From: Delphinus delphis
Taxonomy: Eukaryota > Chordata > Mammalia > Artiodactyla > Delphinidae
NCBI RefSeq assembly: GCF_949987515.2
Contig: NC_082687.1
Span: forward strand, 19,700,148 to 19,764,147
Direction: 5' to 3'
DNA length: 64,000 nt
The notes beneath the pieces are model-generated. The model had not been told where the DNA came from. It did not search any database and was given only the letters and a program-made list of their open reading frames with translations. Of this stretch, positions 10,924 to 23,290 are shown one piece after another (position 1 is the stretch's first letter; every line of letters starts with the position of its first letter). A program made the translations under genes and the position numbers.

Positions 10924-13464
10924 GTAAAATACCAGCTGTATTTTTTAGAAAACCTAAAGCAGGCTTATTAGGAACGTGAAGGAATCATTTGTCTAGCACA
11001 CAGAATACCTTAAATATTTCATTGTCTTCTCCTGAAAGGATCAACATGTGTATTTTTCAAGGTAAAGGTGATTGTTCTTTAGAAAGATTTATTATAGGGG
11101 TGGTTTTATGCTAGGTAATCAATTTCAGATGATGATCCCTTTGTCACTAATACATTTCCTGTGATCTTATTTTCAGGTTATTGTAATAAAACTCAAAAAT
11201 CTGCAGACACCTTCTGGGTGAAGCAGGCTTGCATTGGATTGCCTGCTGTCTTCAGGACAAATCTATACTATGGAAGCAGAAGCAAGCTTTTGAATTTCAG
11301 AACTTGTTATTGCCACAAGTTATTGGCATTATACCTGCTTCAGATGAGTGTATCAACATGAAAATTAAATGCTGCAGAGCAATTGAATTCTTTGAAAATT
11401 CTTGCGTTTTATAATGCACTTTGCCACTGAAGCAGCTATTTCCCATTTTCAAAATTGAAGAAAAACAAGAGCAGAGAAGTTAAATGCTCTGTAGCAAAGC
11501 TACTGGGCCTGTTTAATGGGCTAACCTTAATCGTTTACTCCCCGCTACACTTAGAATAAGCCTAAAAAATACAAATTTGTTTTGTACATATTTGCTTTTC
11601 CAGTGGGTGGTCTATTTTCTGAATTTCTCACATTCAGAGCTCTCATTATTATTGTCACATCATGTTTGCAGCAACCTTCCATTTTTTAGAGCCTGTTTGC
11701 ATATAACCTTGAGAACATTATTTTTTTAACTTTGTGTCTCAAATTAATATACATTTCCACAACCTATATTCTCTATTAAAAGGTTTATAATTTCATCATC
11801 CCATTTCTTAGAAGCAATTTATAAGCTTAGAATAGAATGTGGTTTTATCATTCTATGATTTCTACCCACTGCAAATTAAATAAATGTTTAAAGCTATGTC
11901 TGACTTTTCAAAATAAATGTATGAGAATTAACCACTAAATTCTTCTGCTTACCAGTTTACAGAGAGAAGTCTACCAGATATTTTTTTAATTTCACTGTGT
12001 AGGGCCCATAAAGTAAACACACAAATGATTTTTTTCTAGCTTCTAAACAGTGATTTATAGGGATATATATTTTAAGTGATTCTGCAAAACACTGCCCATA
12101 AGTTTCTCATGACCATTAACACTCTTAAGCTCAAGTTTTAAAAATAACATAGTAGTTGATCAATCCCTAATGGAAGGTGCTTCTTGATTATGACATTTGG
12201 AAATTTGGTCCATAGTTTCACATCTGAGCTTTCAAGAAATGGAATGCCCTTCCACATCCTGAGCCCCCATTTCTATGGATTGTCCCACCCAAAGAGTCAT
12301 GAAAAGCAATAGGAAAACCAACTGCTTTTCTATAATTTTCTTCATCTATAAAATTCAAATGTGTCTATTATCTCTAAAGTAAGAATTTCCATATAGGCCT
12401 GTGACTGGTGCCTACAATTCCACTGTCAATTTTATTCTTATTAAAAACGTGAAATCCAGTAACAGGTAAAATGTCAGCTTTTCTAATTACAAAGCAATTA
12501 GATCATTTCTTACCTGAGACGCAATTCAGGGTGGAAGTGGGAGATAAAGCAAGAATGTTATTCAGTTTTTTAACATGGAAAGAAATCTAAAGTCAGCACC
12601 TCTACGTTCTATCCTTCTGAACTGGGCTAGTTTAGAATAAAACCATGGCAAAAAGCCCCTTTAATAGTCTCTTTCCCTAGATACTCTGGTCCTTGAAATC
12701 TTATTACTTTGTCATCACAATGAAAGGGAGGAAAAGAAACCAAAAATAACTGAGGTCCTCCCTATGACTCCTGAACCATGGTCCCTCCCCTCCTTGACTT
12801 ATTAGGCTTGTCCAGATCATAGAAGACAGAGAAGTTTGGAGTTGGGGGATCAGAGAAGTTCACATCATGCCTGTTGCATTGAAGGAAGAGATGAAAAGTA
12901 GAGAAATGCAGAGGCGGAGGAAGGGTAATCCAAATTTAGGAATGATCCCAGATAAGAATATCCAGAAGGAAGCAATATTTTTTAATCTCTGGACTTTATT
13001 CTTAACATACAGAATACTGTCTATCAAATTTGAGCCACACTCCAGAAGTTTGTTTTTAGTGATGGAAGAGATCATATGTCAGGATCTAGACTAGTAGACT
13101 AGGAAGATGTGAGCTTTCCTTGGAGATTTGGGGCATTTGTCTAAGAGCCCTAGTCACTGCCAGAAAGGAAACACCTGTATGGGAAATCTTCCGAAGATTT
13201 TGTGCTGATTCTGGAAGCCTGAGCAACCAGTAGGTAATAAAATACCTTATCTTTCCTATCATCCCTTCCTCAATTTGGATTTGTTCCCAATCCATTACTC
13301 TTAATGTACACAAGAACCAGCCCTTTCCTCTTAAATTTACTTGACTCTGACTTCTAGAGAAATTTGGACTGGTATTAAATGTTATCAAAAGAATTTTATG
13401 TTTAAAATTAATTGCCTTCTTTTCTACTTAGTTTTCTAGGATAAAGAAGCAGCAGCATCTAGGC

Positions 13465-13646
13465 CAGTGGTTCTCAACTAGGGCATCTGGCCATATCTGG
13501 AGGCACTTTTTACTGTCATGACTTCAGAGAAGGTGCTCTTGGCATCTAGTGTGTAGAGACAAGGGATGCTAATGAACATACAATAAACTACAAGACAAAG
13601 AAATGTCCTGTCCAAAATGTCAACACTTCAAGGTTGGGAAACTCTG
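13465..13646 (+). mobile_element. MER5A hAT-Charlie DNA transposon fossil
   Basis: It begins cagtggttctcaacta and ends ttgggaaactctg, with the internal gcatctagtgtgtagag block typical of MER5A. The flanking 8-mers atctaggc (13457-13464) and atctacac (13647-13654) agree at 6 of 8 positions, consistent with a decayed hAT 8-bp TSD. Non-autonomous. Confidence 0.88.
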
Positions 13647-13654
13647 ATCTACAC

Positions 13655-14276
13655 TGTAAAGTAAAATGGGATTAACACTTAAAAGAATGTTATTAAAATA
13701 AAAACAGTTAACTTTATATGGAATTATCTGGAAGTGGAAACCCGTGTGATAGCATAAATCAGTGTTTATATTTTGAAGTGCATATGGCGTAACTTAAATG
13801 GACCATTAAGTACTCAAAAGAATAGATGACTCATACATTTTTGTAAATCAAACATTAGATTATGCTACCCGTGGAGACTCCAATTTTTAGAAAATGAGAC
13901 TGTTCTCAGTATTGTTCTAATGAAAATGACCTTGTAACTTAAGTCATTATTATATCCTATTCATGCTCTAAGCACTTGTTCATCTGAGTTCCTTCTTCTA
14001 ATACTCAGGGGGTCTGATTTTAATAACTTGGATTTACCTGAATTTTACTGCATATTGCTTTTCTAAATGGGTAAATATTTAGGAAAGAGGTCTGCTCATG
14101 AGCCTGATCTAGTCACTCCCAGCTACTTAGCACAGGGCTGGTATGAGGCCCCCCTTGCAGTACTTTCTGTAACTGTACCTGCCAACCATACGTGTTGGCC
14201 TTCCTTATTTTGTGGAGCTGACTTTTAAAGGCAGGGACTGCCACACAAAAGACAGCGAAAACAAGATTCTAAATAC
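13655..14276. other. Unassigned sequence
   Basis: No gene or repeat recognised in about 620 bp. Confidence 0.45.
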
Positions 14277-14285
14277 AATAGACCT

Positions 14286-14422
14286 GGGACTTCCCTGGCC
14301 GTCCAGTGGTTAGGACTCCGTGCTTCCACTGAACGGGGCACGTTTGATCCCTGGTCGGGGAGATCCCGGAGATCCTGCAAGCTGTGAGGCTCGGCCAAAA
14401 CTAATAATAAATAAATAAATAA
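14286..14422 (+). mobile_element. CHR-family SINE, older short form
   Basis: tRNA-derived SINE beginning ggacttccctggccgtcc, with a B-box-like segment (gtttgatccctgg) and an (aaat)n tail. It differs from the abundant CHR copies in its body (gaacggggca, ggagatcctgcaagctg). A 9-bp TSD, aatagacct/aataggcct (14277-14285 and 14423-14431), has one mismatch. Confidence 0.8.
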
Positions 14423-14539
14423 AATAGGCCTCAAATTCATAAATTACAGTGTATGATTTCCTCAATATTCTCATCTTCAAAATGCAGATTCTTACATAAT
14501 TTTACAGGTATTAAATGACATCATGTGCTTACATGAGAA

Positions 14540-14740
14540 GTGCAGTATTGCATTCAACAGCATGAACTTTGAGGAAAGACCAACGTAGTTTGAATATTGA
14601 CTCACCTATATCCTAGCTATGTAAACTAGGCCAGTTTTCCAGTTTCCCTGAGCCCTATTTAATCATTAGTAAAGTGGGGTTATCAATACCAACATCAGCA
14701 TAGGTGGTTTGAGAATTAAAAGTAAAAATATTATTTAATT
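14540..14740 (+). mobile_element. MIR SINE
   Basis: Ancient MIR: agcatgaactttgaggaaag, tatcctagctatgtaaac, and tagtaaagtggggttatcaa follow the MIR consensus order. Edges approximate. Confidence 0.8.
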
Positions 14741-15549
14741 AATACTAGGACACTATTAAGACACTTTTGATGGTAAAATGCAGTACTGCTAATGATTGTG
14801 ATAAAAAAAAAAAAAAAGGGCAGGCATACCTCCAGCATAAGCTGAGATACACGGTCACTCGGCTTAAATGAGACATAGGTGCTTAGTATATTTTTGGTTC
14901 CAAGTAAATTCTCAGTGAAGACAGTTGGCAAAAAATAATCCTCTCTGAAATGTGAATACAGTGTGATACGCTAGGCTGACTTGTTACCTGACTGGCTCTT
15001 AGGCACAGCCTTATAGCTTATGATTCAAATCCACATCATTATTTACAAAACCAATGTTTACAAAATGTTGAATGACCACCTGGATCACCCATAAACATGA
15101 GAAGCTTCAAGCAGAAATATCCATCAGTGGTAAAGTACAGTATTTCCCAAATTGTGTTACAAGAAACTCGCGCATATTCAATTTAAAAGGGTTTCTGTGA
15201 TCAAGTGAGATGAGAAAGTGCTATGTATTTTAGTCCCTTTTAGAAGAGCATATTAGACATCCAAGTATTGAAGACTAACTAATCCTGCAATAAAGAAATC
15301 TATACTGTTTGAAAAACACTGACTTACATTTTATGTATATGTAAGCTGGTCTCATTTTCCATTTAATGGGAAAAGAAAAACTGGATGAAGGATGCCTGCT
15401 GTGATATGTTGAGACGGAGTCTGAAACCTGGGTTCAGTGGGAAACAGTGTCAAAATCAGTCAGTGATGTTTGCCGTGAAGAATGATGGAGGAGGGTAAGG
15501 GGAGTGGTGGCATGCATGAGACTTATTTGGCATTCAAAATTTGCCCTTG
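14741..15549. other. Unassigned sequence
   Basis: About 800 bp without a recognised gene or repeat, apart from an A run at 14804-14817. Confidence 0.45.
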
Positions 15550-15757
15550 GGGCTTCCCTGGTGGCGCAGTGGTTGGGAGTCCGCCTGCCGATGCAGGGCA
15601 CACAGGTTCGTGCCCCGGTCCGGGAAGATCCCACATGCCGCGGGGCGGCTGGGCCCGTGAGCCATGGCCGCTGAGCCTGCGCGTCCGGAGCCTGTGCTCC
15701 GCAACGGGAGAGGCCACAACAGTGAGAGGCCCGCATGCCAGGAAAAAAAAAAAAAAA
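15550..15757 (+). mobile_element. CHR SINE (cetacean type), plus
   Basis: Full tRNA-derived head (gggcttccctggtggcgcag), B box (ggttcgtgccccgg), body ending aggcccgcatgcc, and an A tail at 15743-15757. RNA polymerase III promoter boxes are internal. No clear TSD seen. Confidence 0.93.
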
Positions 15758-16584
15758 GTGCTATGGTTTTGCCACTAGCACTTTCTCTTTTCTTCACTCG
15801 AGAAAAAGAAAGGCAAGGGGTTCGGGGAAGTGTAAGCTGAGGCTGTTTTGGCATTCATGCCTGGCACTCATTGAGAGCATCTGCAGTCACCCTCAGGAGT
15901 CTTAAGCATCCTTGCAAGACACTGGCATTTGTCATAATGTTGCAAAATGAGATGTTTTGTAACTCAGACAAGTCATGCCCAGTACCTCCCAGATCTTCTG
16001 CATCAGCAGACTCAGGGAATCCCAGCAGATGACTTGTCATTAACACTGTTGAAGAGCATAAGAACCTTACTTACGATCACCATATGTTCTCTTCACCCTG
16101 ATTTCCGTATATTATAGTACTGTGACTGAGATATTTTATTTATTTTATATACATCTTATTTTATTTTATAAGAACACTTACATTAGGTCTACCCTCTTAA
16201 ATTCTTAAGTGTAAAATACGGTACAATGTTGTACAGCAGATCTCTAGGGCTTATTTTGAGTGAGATGTTTATACACCTTCGCAATTGGATTTTGGTCTCG
16301 AGATATTTTAGGATTTAACAAAACAAACCATCTGTGACTATAAGAGCTATCTGCTTCCTCACCTTCTTGAAAAAGATAATAGAGAAACAAACATTATGCT
16401 TTCCTAAAGAATAAGCCAGTTCTTCAGCCAGAAAAGTAAATATCTGTGAAGGTTCTGCTCATGTTTCAGCCTCTGAAATGGAAACGGGGGAAATAGCAAC
16501 ATTCTTCGGAATACGGCAGAAAAATTATTTCGAAAAAAAAATTTTTTTAAACCACAAAAGAATAGCAATAGTTTAAGACCAGAG
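15758..16584. other. Unassigned sequence
   Basis: No gene recognised. The stretch 15930-16060 has a weak look of a MER20-type element but too little for a call. Confidence 0.4.
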
Positions 16585-16860
16585 AAAATAGCAAGGTGCA
16601 AAAGCCCTGTGGCACAAAGAAACAACATCTGAGAACCTAAATACAGCCAGTATGACCACAGCACAGCAGGCAAAGGGAAACAGAATATGATAAGAATAGA
16701 TCATGCAGGGCAATATTAAGGATTCTGTTTCTTCCAGAAAACAATGGAAATCATAAATGAGATTTTAGCAAAGAGAATGTCACATTTGCATTTTGAAATG
16801 AACACTTCAGCTGCACTAGGGGCAACAAGCTGGAGAGAATATAACAAACCAAAGAGGAAT
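16585..16860 (-). mobile_element. L2 LINE fragment
   Basis: Read as reverse complement, this follows the 3' coding part of L2: aaaagccctgtggcacaaag, atcatgcagggcaatatt, gtcacatttgcattttgaa, and ggcaacaagctggagaga all have L2 counterparts in the correct order. Heavily decayed. Confidence 0.65.
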
Positions 16861-16914
16861 CAATTGTCCAAGTACAAAGCCTCAGATTTGTTCTTAGTTT
16901 TGAAGCTACATGTG

Positions 16915-17530
16915 TTCTATGCTATATAACAACCTGCCACAAACTCGGCAGCTTAAAATAACACATTTCTGATCTCAAAGTTTCAGTGTGTCATGAATCT
17001 GGGCATAGCTTAGCTGGGAACTCTGCTCAGGGTTTCACAAGGCTACAAACAAGATGTCAACCAGGCTCAGTTTTCATCTGGAGGCTCAAATGGGGAAGAA
17101 TCTGCTTTCAGGTTGTTAACAGAATAATGCGTTTCCTTATGGCTGTATGACTGAAGGCACCTTATTTTTCTGGCTGGAGGCCACCCTCATGTCCTAGAGG
17201 CCTCACGTGAGAACTTACCACATGGGTGTCATCAACATCTTACTCCATCAAGCCCACGAGAGTCTCTCATCTCAAGGGGGCCCAATCCCTCATTTAGGGC
17301 TTTTACCTGAAAGAGACAGGCTCACCCAAGATATGTCGTTTTATTATCTCAAATTCAACTGATTTGAGACCTTAATTATATCTGAGAAACCCTTCACTTT
17401 CCCATATTCTGTCACAAGTCAAAAGTCCTACCTACACACAATGGGGGAAACGGTTAACACCAAGTGTGGACACCAGGGGGTAGGAATCACGGTGCCACCT
17501 TAGAATTATGTCCACCACACCACCAAACAT
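16915..17530 (-). mobile_element. MLT1-type LTR (ERVL-MaLR), reversed
   Basis: Solitary LTR fossil of the mammalian MaLR group in reverse orientation. It begins with the complement of an LTR end (ccacaaactcggcagcttaa, polyadenylation region) and ends with the complement of the LTR start (cttagaattatgtccaccac). Length about 600 bp fits MLT1. No internal coding region remains. Subfamily not resolved. Confidence 0.7.
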
Positions 17531-18164
17531 ATAAATTTTAATATTGCAAACTACTGAAAACTAGTTCCAGGAACGAGTGGGACCTTCCCACACAGTTCTT
17601 ATCTTTACACGTTAATAAGAGCATTACTGAGAGAAGATTCCTTTCCTTGAGATATCCACAGTGCTTCTCTATAGTACGGATTTATTCTATTTCTTATAGT
17701 TACCCACCAGGAAATGTGAATGCCCTGTGTTCCTTTGATATGTTTCAGTAAATTGTAATATCTCCCTTAGTATTCTCTGTTTCTGTTGCCACCTGCACCT
17801 GCTTTTACATTTGTGTTTAGCTGTTTTTCTCCAATATCACAATCCCTCAGTATAGATACACATCTGGCATTGAAAACACAGAAATGGGAACCTTTTAGAG
17901 TGGTGTGAATAATAAGCTATCTGTATGACTTTCTTGAACTTAGTAAGTTTTCAGTACATTTGCCTATGTGGGATTCTGAATTATGCAGACCCAACATGGG
18001 ATCCAACACTGCTAGCAATGATACCCAAAACAACCAAAAAATTCAGAAAACTAAAATTTCATCCTCTAACTTTTAAATCACTCACTACTTCCCTGGTAAT
18101 CAAAGTGGTACTTTAAATTCTATTTAATACTCGGAGCACATTTTTAAAGCAGCAGTGAAAATCC
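17531..18164. other. Unassigned sequence
   Basis: No gene or repeat recognised. Confidence 0.4.
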
Positions 18165-18485
18165 ATTGAAATATTTTAAGCAGAAAAATTCATTCTGACT
18201 GCAGAACAAAGAATGGATTGTAAATAGGCAAGAGCAGACAGTCAGGGGGCTAGTGTGGTATTCACAAGATACTGGCGGCTTGGATTAGAGTGATAATTGA
18301 GGTGATAAAGAGGGGACTATTTTAGACACATTTTGGTGGTAGTGTCAATAGTGCTTGGTGTGGGTTTGATGTGGAGGTAAGAAAAAAGAATATGAATAAG
18401 GCTGGAATTTTTTGACTTGAACAGTTTTGTGGATGATGGTATCATTCGCCAAGGTGGAGAAGACAGGGGAGGGTAAAGTTTCGTG
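18165..18485 (-). mobile_element. L2 LINE fragment
   Basis: Reversed L2 coding remnant: cattctgactgcagaacaaa, ggcggcttggattagagtga, ttttggtggtagtgtcaata, and gatggtatcattcgccaagg follow the L2 3' ORF in complement. No open frame. Confidence 0.75.
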
Positions 18486-18580
18486 GGTTGTATTACATTG
18501 GTCAAGTCAATTAATCTAATTCTCAGTTTCCTCATGGGTAAAATGGAACTGATAGTAGTAGCATTTCATTGGGTAGTTTT
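18486..18580 (+). mobile_element. MIR SINE, left part
   Basis: ctcagtttcctcatgggtaa and the following aactgatagtagtagca match the MIR 3' half. It is split by the CHR SINE at 18581-18799 and resumes at 18800. Confidence 0.75.
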
Positions 18581-18799
18581 TTTTTGTTTTTTGGGTTTTT
18601 TTTTTTGCGGTACGCGGGCCTCTCACTGTCGTGGCCTCTCCCGTTGCGGAGCACAGGCTCCAGACGCGCAGGCCCAGCGGCCATGGCTCACGGGCCCCGC
18701 CGCTCCGTGGCATGTGGGATCTTCCCGGACTGGGGCACGAACCCGTGTCCCCTGCATCGGCAGGCAGACTCTCAACCACTGCGCCACCAGGGAAGCCCC
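18581..18799 (-). mobile_element. CHR SINE inserted in MIR, minus
   Basis: Complete cetacean-type SINE in reverse: T-rich tail first, then gcggtacgcgggcctctcac, ending ccaccagggaagcccc. A 14-bp TSD cattgggtagtttt (18567-18580 and 18800-18813) fixes the boundaries and shows insertion into a MIR. Confidence 0.95.
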
Positions 18800-18895
18800 C
18801 ATTGGGTAGTTTTGAAGATTAAATAAATAATGCTTATGAAACACCTGAAACTTGGTAAATGCTCAGTAAACATTGAATTATCATTATCATCATCA
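18800..18895 (+). mobile_element. MIR SINE, right part
   Basis: Continuation after the SINE: gaagattaaataaataatgc, then cttggtaaatgctcagtaaa, the usual MIR 3' end. Confidence 0.75.
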
Positions 18896-20513
18896 TCTTT
18901 AGTCAGTACTTATCTTGAAGTACAATAAACAAGTAAAGCTGGATTCAGTATCATTAGGGACATTACAATTGAGGTGGTAATAGTTCTCTTTGTGCTAAAT
19001 ATGGAAGTTAAATTTTTATTTTAAGATAAATTTTGGACTATATGTCTAAAGTCCTTTAATCCATGGGGATCTGTATCACATTCTGACAGTTAAGCTTTCG
19101 CCACTTGTGAGGTTTACCTGTGAATGTATAATAGTTCGGGGAAAGTTTCCTGATATTTTTGTTCATCTCCTAAAAAACTTACTGGAGGCTACAATGAGTC
19201 TTCAAAATAGACCAAAAGTGCAGGATGTGCATTTAGCATCCATTTTCATCCCCTTCTATAAAGACCCTGTACTTAAGGTTCTGGGAGGCTAATGCAGACA
19301 TTTGTCAGGCTCTCCAGCAGGAAGGGGCTCCATGTGATACACGTTCCACCAACGAGATGGTCTCATGGGAGATATGGAAGATGCAGGTGAGAGAGAGAGA
19401 GCACCTCCCTGCTGCTGTGGAGGCTGGCCAGGAGGTCGGACTCACGTTGGTGGTGTTGGTGGTGGCCAATGCAATCCACATCTGAGGGTCTAGTCACCAG
19501 CTTCACGGGTTTGAGGCAGTTGTGCCAGTGGTGGTGGTAATAAGCACAACTGCTTCCTGACTTCTGGATCTTGGAGACAGTAGTGTTAACCTAAGCCAAC
19601 TCCTCTAGCTCTTTGAAAGATTTTATAAGCTCTTTATTCCTTGTATTAAATTCCTTTTTCATTGAAATATCTAGAATGGTTTCTGTTTCTTATATGGAAC
19701 CCTGACTAGTACACTGAGTCACATCAAGGGTCTAATTTAACTCCGTTTTTCACTAGTTTTTATCCGATAACATTTTTCTTGACTGAAATTTCCAATCTAT
19801 TTATCCCACTGCCCAATTTTCACTTCAGGCACTCAATTCACATTTCAGGTGCTTACTTGGTGTTTGTTAAATGAATAAATGTTATCATCTGGGTTATCTG
19901 CTTCATAAAATAGTAACTTATTCCTCCTCCAACTTTCAAATCAATCTAATACAATATTATCAGATTACTCAGATATTTATAATCAGAATAAAATCCTTTT
20001 GCACTTTATATAATCTAAGCATATATATAATACCTTACAGAGTAACTTTAGTAAACTTAAATGCCAGTATTATCAAAGGTACAGCCAAACCTTTCTTTAT
20101 TCATGGACTACCTAGTTATGGAATTTATATTCTCTTTAAGTTATTTCTTAAGAATATTTAGTTAAAGCAAATGACCTTCATTAAACTCACTTTTTCATCA
20201 AAATCTAAAGATACCAAGTTACAAATTCAGGAAGAATTTCACTTACATCTATAATCAAGGCAGCAGCATTAAATTATTCATTGATTAGTTCTTCTTTTGT
20301 TAGCTCTCTTCTTGACAAAATTTTTAGATTCTGTTGAATATGATTACTTCCTCTTTAAATATGTTCAAACCCTCATTATTCATAACCTTATAATCTGACT
20401 TTAACCATACTTTGAAGGTCCAGATTGCAGAAAAACAAACTTTACAAAGCCTGGCACCAAAAAAAACATTTATCAGATCTGTGGCTGGATTATAAAACTT
20501 TTTTAGCTTTTAA
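18896..20513. other. Mostly unassigned; possible old LTR-like piece at 19270-19715
   Basis: No gene recognised. The end of the 19270-19715 stretch (agaatggtttctgtttctta, then ccctgactagtacac) resembles the 3' end of old mammalian repeats, but I could not assign a family. A (ga)n run lies near 19388-19400. Confidence 0.35.
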
Positions 20514-20525
20514 ATATAGTGGATA

Positions 20526-20753
20526 GGGCTTCCCTGATGGCGCAGTGGTTGAGAGTCCGCCTGCCGATGCAGGGGACGCGGGTTTGTGCCCCAGTCCGGG
20601 AAGATCCCACATGCCGCGGAGCGGCTGGGCCCGTGACCCGTGGCCGCTGAGCCTGCGCGTCCGGAGCCTGTGCTCCGCAACGGGAGAGGCCACAGCAGTG
20701 AGAGGCCCACGTACCGCAAAAAAAAAAAAAAAAATTTACATATATATATATAT
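20526..20753 (+). mobile_element. CHR SINE with (TA)n tail, plus
   Basis: Complete cetacean-type SINE with an A run (20718-20734) followed by (ta)n. A 12-bp TSD atatagtggata (20514-20525 and 20754-20765) bounds the insertion; the TA microsatellite lies between A tail and TSD and probably grew from the tail. Confidence 0.94.
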
Positions 20754-20765
20754 ATATAGTGGATA

Positions 20766-21507
20766 CACAAAGGTAAAAAAAAAAAGTTTTTTAAAAAGTC
20801 AATGAATTGAATACTAATGGGTGACCCAGGTTAGTTTGAGTCACAATATCATTTGCTCAGATGTATTTTCCTTCCTAGGCTGTGAGGCTGAGCAGACATT
20901 CCTGACATTCCTGACACTAGCACTTAAAGGAGAGTTCCGTCCATCAAATGCAGTGGTCCAGTGAGGAAACTTGGTATAGCCTTCTGATCCATTTTATTTA
21001 CCTCTGGACTAAATACTAAGATTTTCTTAAGATCAAGGGCCATTATGGGTTTGATGAAGAAACAATAGACAGCTGGGAATAAGCTCTTCTTGAAATGATG
21101 AGTTACCTGACAGTCCCTAAGCACTGGGTTTGATGTCCTCAGGGGAAAGGGCATGACCTTATCAGTGTTGCCAGAAAAATATGACACTGACCTTTTAGCA
21201 CAACATTGTTACATCTTTGTTCTCCACAGAGAGGGGATAATAGCAGATTGGACACTGTATTCATCATCCCTTATTGAAAATACATTTAACTTTCGCCTTT
21301 AAGATGTCTGTATTCTTCTTTAGCCAGCAATCCCCTCTCTCATACAGATTTACCGCATGAAGAATCCTTTGATCCTCACTAAATCAGTCCATCATGGAAT
21401 ATTTTTTTGTACTGTTCTCATTTTTATCCATACAAATTTACCCACCCAGTGCACGCTAGGGCATGGCGATACAATGGAATGTTAATATTTGACCAACATC
21501 AGCATTA
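20766..21507. other. Unassigned sequence
   Basis: No gene or repeat recognised in about 740 bp. Confidence 0.45.
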
Positions 21508-21516
21508 GATTTTAAC

Positions 21517-21727
21517 TTTTTTTTTTTTTTTTTGCGGTACGCGGGCCTCTCACCGTTGTGGCCTCTCCCGTTGCGGAGCACAGGCTCGGGACGCGCAGGC
21601 TCAGCGGCCATGGCTCACGGGCCCAGCCGCTTCGCGGCATGTGGGATCCTCCCGGACCAGGGCACGAACCCATGTCCCCTGCATCGGCAGGCGGACTCTC
21701 AACCACTGCACCACCAGGGAAGCCCCT
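21517..21727 (-). mobile_element. CHR SINE, minus
   Basis: Complete reversed cetacean-type SINE, T run then gcggtacgcgggcctctcac, ending accagggaagccc. A 9-bp TSD gattttaac (21508-21516 and 21728-21736). Confidence 0.94.
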
Positions 21728-21736
21728 GATTTTAAC

Positions 21737-22319
21737 ATATTTTTAAAAACAGTTTCCTTCCACTAATATCAGCCAACAACGTGGAGCACAAATAACACAA
21801 TCATAGTTGGTGATTTTAAAATGGACACTTTATCAATTGCCTATTCTACAAACAGGCTGCATAGAAAACAACCGTAAAACCCCCTTCTTATGCGCTGTGA
21901 ACCTTAGTTAACTCAAAAGTATGTGAGGGCTTGCTGTTGAACTCCCGCCCATGACTACACTAACCTTTGGGTTATGTAGGTGGCTCTGCTGATCTTATCT
22001 GGGTTTGCTCATATATCTAGGGGTCAGCTGGCTGTGCTAATCTGGGATGACCTGGGCTAGCACTTCACAACTTGACCCTGCACTGTTTCCCATCCACCTG
22101 CAGCGTAGACCTAGCACAGTCTTAGAGCAACTGAAGAGAGCAGGAGAGAGATGACAATTGCACAAATACTTTTCCTGTTGTTTGAAGCCTCTGTTGTTGC
22201 CACTTTTACTGCATGCCACTGCCCAAAGTAAGTCACGTGGCTGACCCAAAGTCAATATGGGAGAGAATAAAAAGAGAATAAAAAGTAAAGGATGTGGATA
22301 CATGAAGGAAGAAAACAAA
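21737..22319. other. Unassigned sequence
   Basis: No gene or repeat recognised. Confidence 0.45.
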
Positions 22320-22876
22320 AACACTAATTAGAAAAGATATATGCACTCCAATGTTCAATGCAGCATTATTTACAATAGCCAAGATGTGGAAGCAACCTAA
22401 CTGTCCATCAACAGATGAATGGATAAAGAAGATATATATATAGTGGTATATTAGCCATGAAAAGAGAATGAAATTTTGCCATTTGCAACAACATGGATGG
22501 ACCTGGAGGGTGTTATGCTTAGTGAAGTAAGTCACAGAAAGACAAATACTGTATGGTATTATTTATATGTGGAATCTAAAAAATAAAGCAAACAAATGAA
22601 TATAACAAAACAGAAACATACTCACAGATATAGAGAACAAACTAGTGGTTACCAGTGGGGAGAGAGAAAGGGGGAGGGACAAGATAGGGATAGGGCATTA
22701 AGAGGTATAAACTATTATGTATAAAATAAATAAAGCTACAAGGATATATTGTACAGCACAGCAAATAGAGCCAATATAACTTTAAATGGAGTATAATTAT
22801 AAAAATATTGAATCATTATGTTGTACACCTGAAACTAATATTGTAAATCAACTATACTTTAATTTTTTTTAAAAGG
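22320..22876 (+). mobile_element. L1 3' end, intermediate-age subfamily
   Basis: C-terminal ORF2 remnant (ttacaatagccaagatgtgg, tgtccatcaacagatgaatg, acatggatggacctggaggg) followed by a 3' UTR unlike that of the young copies (tgttgtacacctgaaactaa), ending at an A/T-rich tail. 5'-truncated. No frame remains open. Confidence 0.88.
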
Positions 22877-23029
22877 ATTAATTTTTTAATCAACTATAAT
22901 TCTTCACGGAGGGGTGAAAAAAAATCAGGCCTCTTAATACAATAAATCTACCACAGATCCTTCTTAATATCAGTTTACTGTATTAAAATGCATATAAAAC
23001 CAAAAAGAAAAGCTATATTATGAAAAGTA

Positions 23030-23290
23030 GCAGAACCTAAATTAAAATGATAAGGACACATTGGAAGAAATACTTGCATCTCTAATGTATAAAGATCTCA
23101 TTCAAATTCGTAAGAAAAGCATCAAGATTCCAGTGGTAAGTTCCCAAAGGACAGCAACAAAGAGTTCATTTAAGAAGTAATGCAAGTACTGAACAAATAT
23201 ACAGACTAATGTTTATACTCATTTGTGGTCAAAGACGTCAGTTAAAGCTAACCTGAGATAGAACTTACAACTAGTATATTGGCCAAAAAA
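23030..23290 (+). mobile_element. Ancient L1 ORF2 fragment
   Basis: taatgtataaagatctcatt and the following block match, with much decay, the ORF2 segment just before the ctcaacatcactaatcatta region of copy A. Low-identity fossil; edges approximate. Confidence 0.55.

Larger units (their letters stand above)
8880..13456. other. 4.6 kb of largely unassigned single-copy DNA
   Basis: No full gene or clear repeat recognised. It contains an A run (9226-9238), a short tandem duplication (10425-10475), a T run (10840-10852) and an exon-like interval (10859-10923). The longest frames are short and show no recognisable domain. Confidence 0.5.

Noticed and set aside
11043..11061. Short interval before caag|gtaaag on the plus strand
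   Set aside because: The upstream acceptor (ctcctgaaag) is weak.
15434..15854. Several overlapping frames of about 60-106 codons on both strands
   Set aside because: They are translations of the CHR SINE; the same proteins recur at every GC-rich SINE copy (18.6, 20.6, 21.6, 30.9, 53.3 kb).
15930..16060. Possible MER20-type element
   Set aside because: Only a short blurred resemblance; ends not identifiable.
19270..19715. LTR- or DNA-repeat-like tail
   Set aside because: Family could not be assigned; listed only as part of the unassigned stretch.
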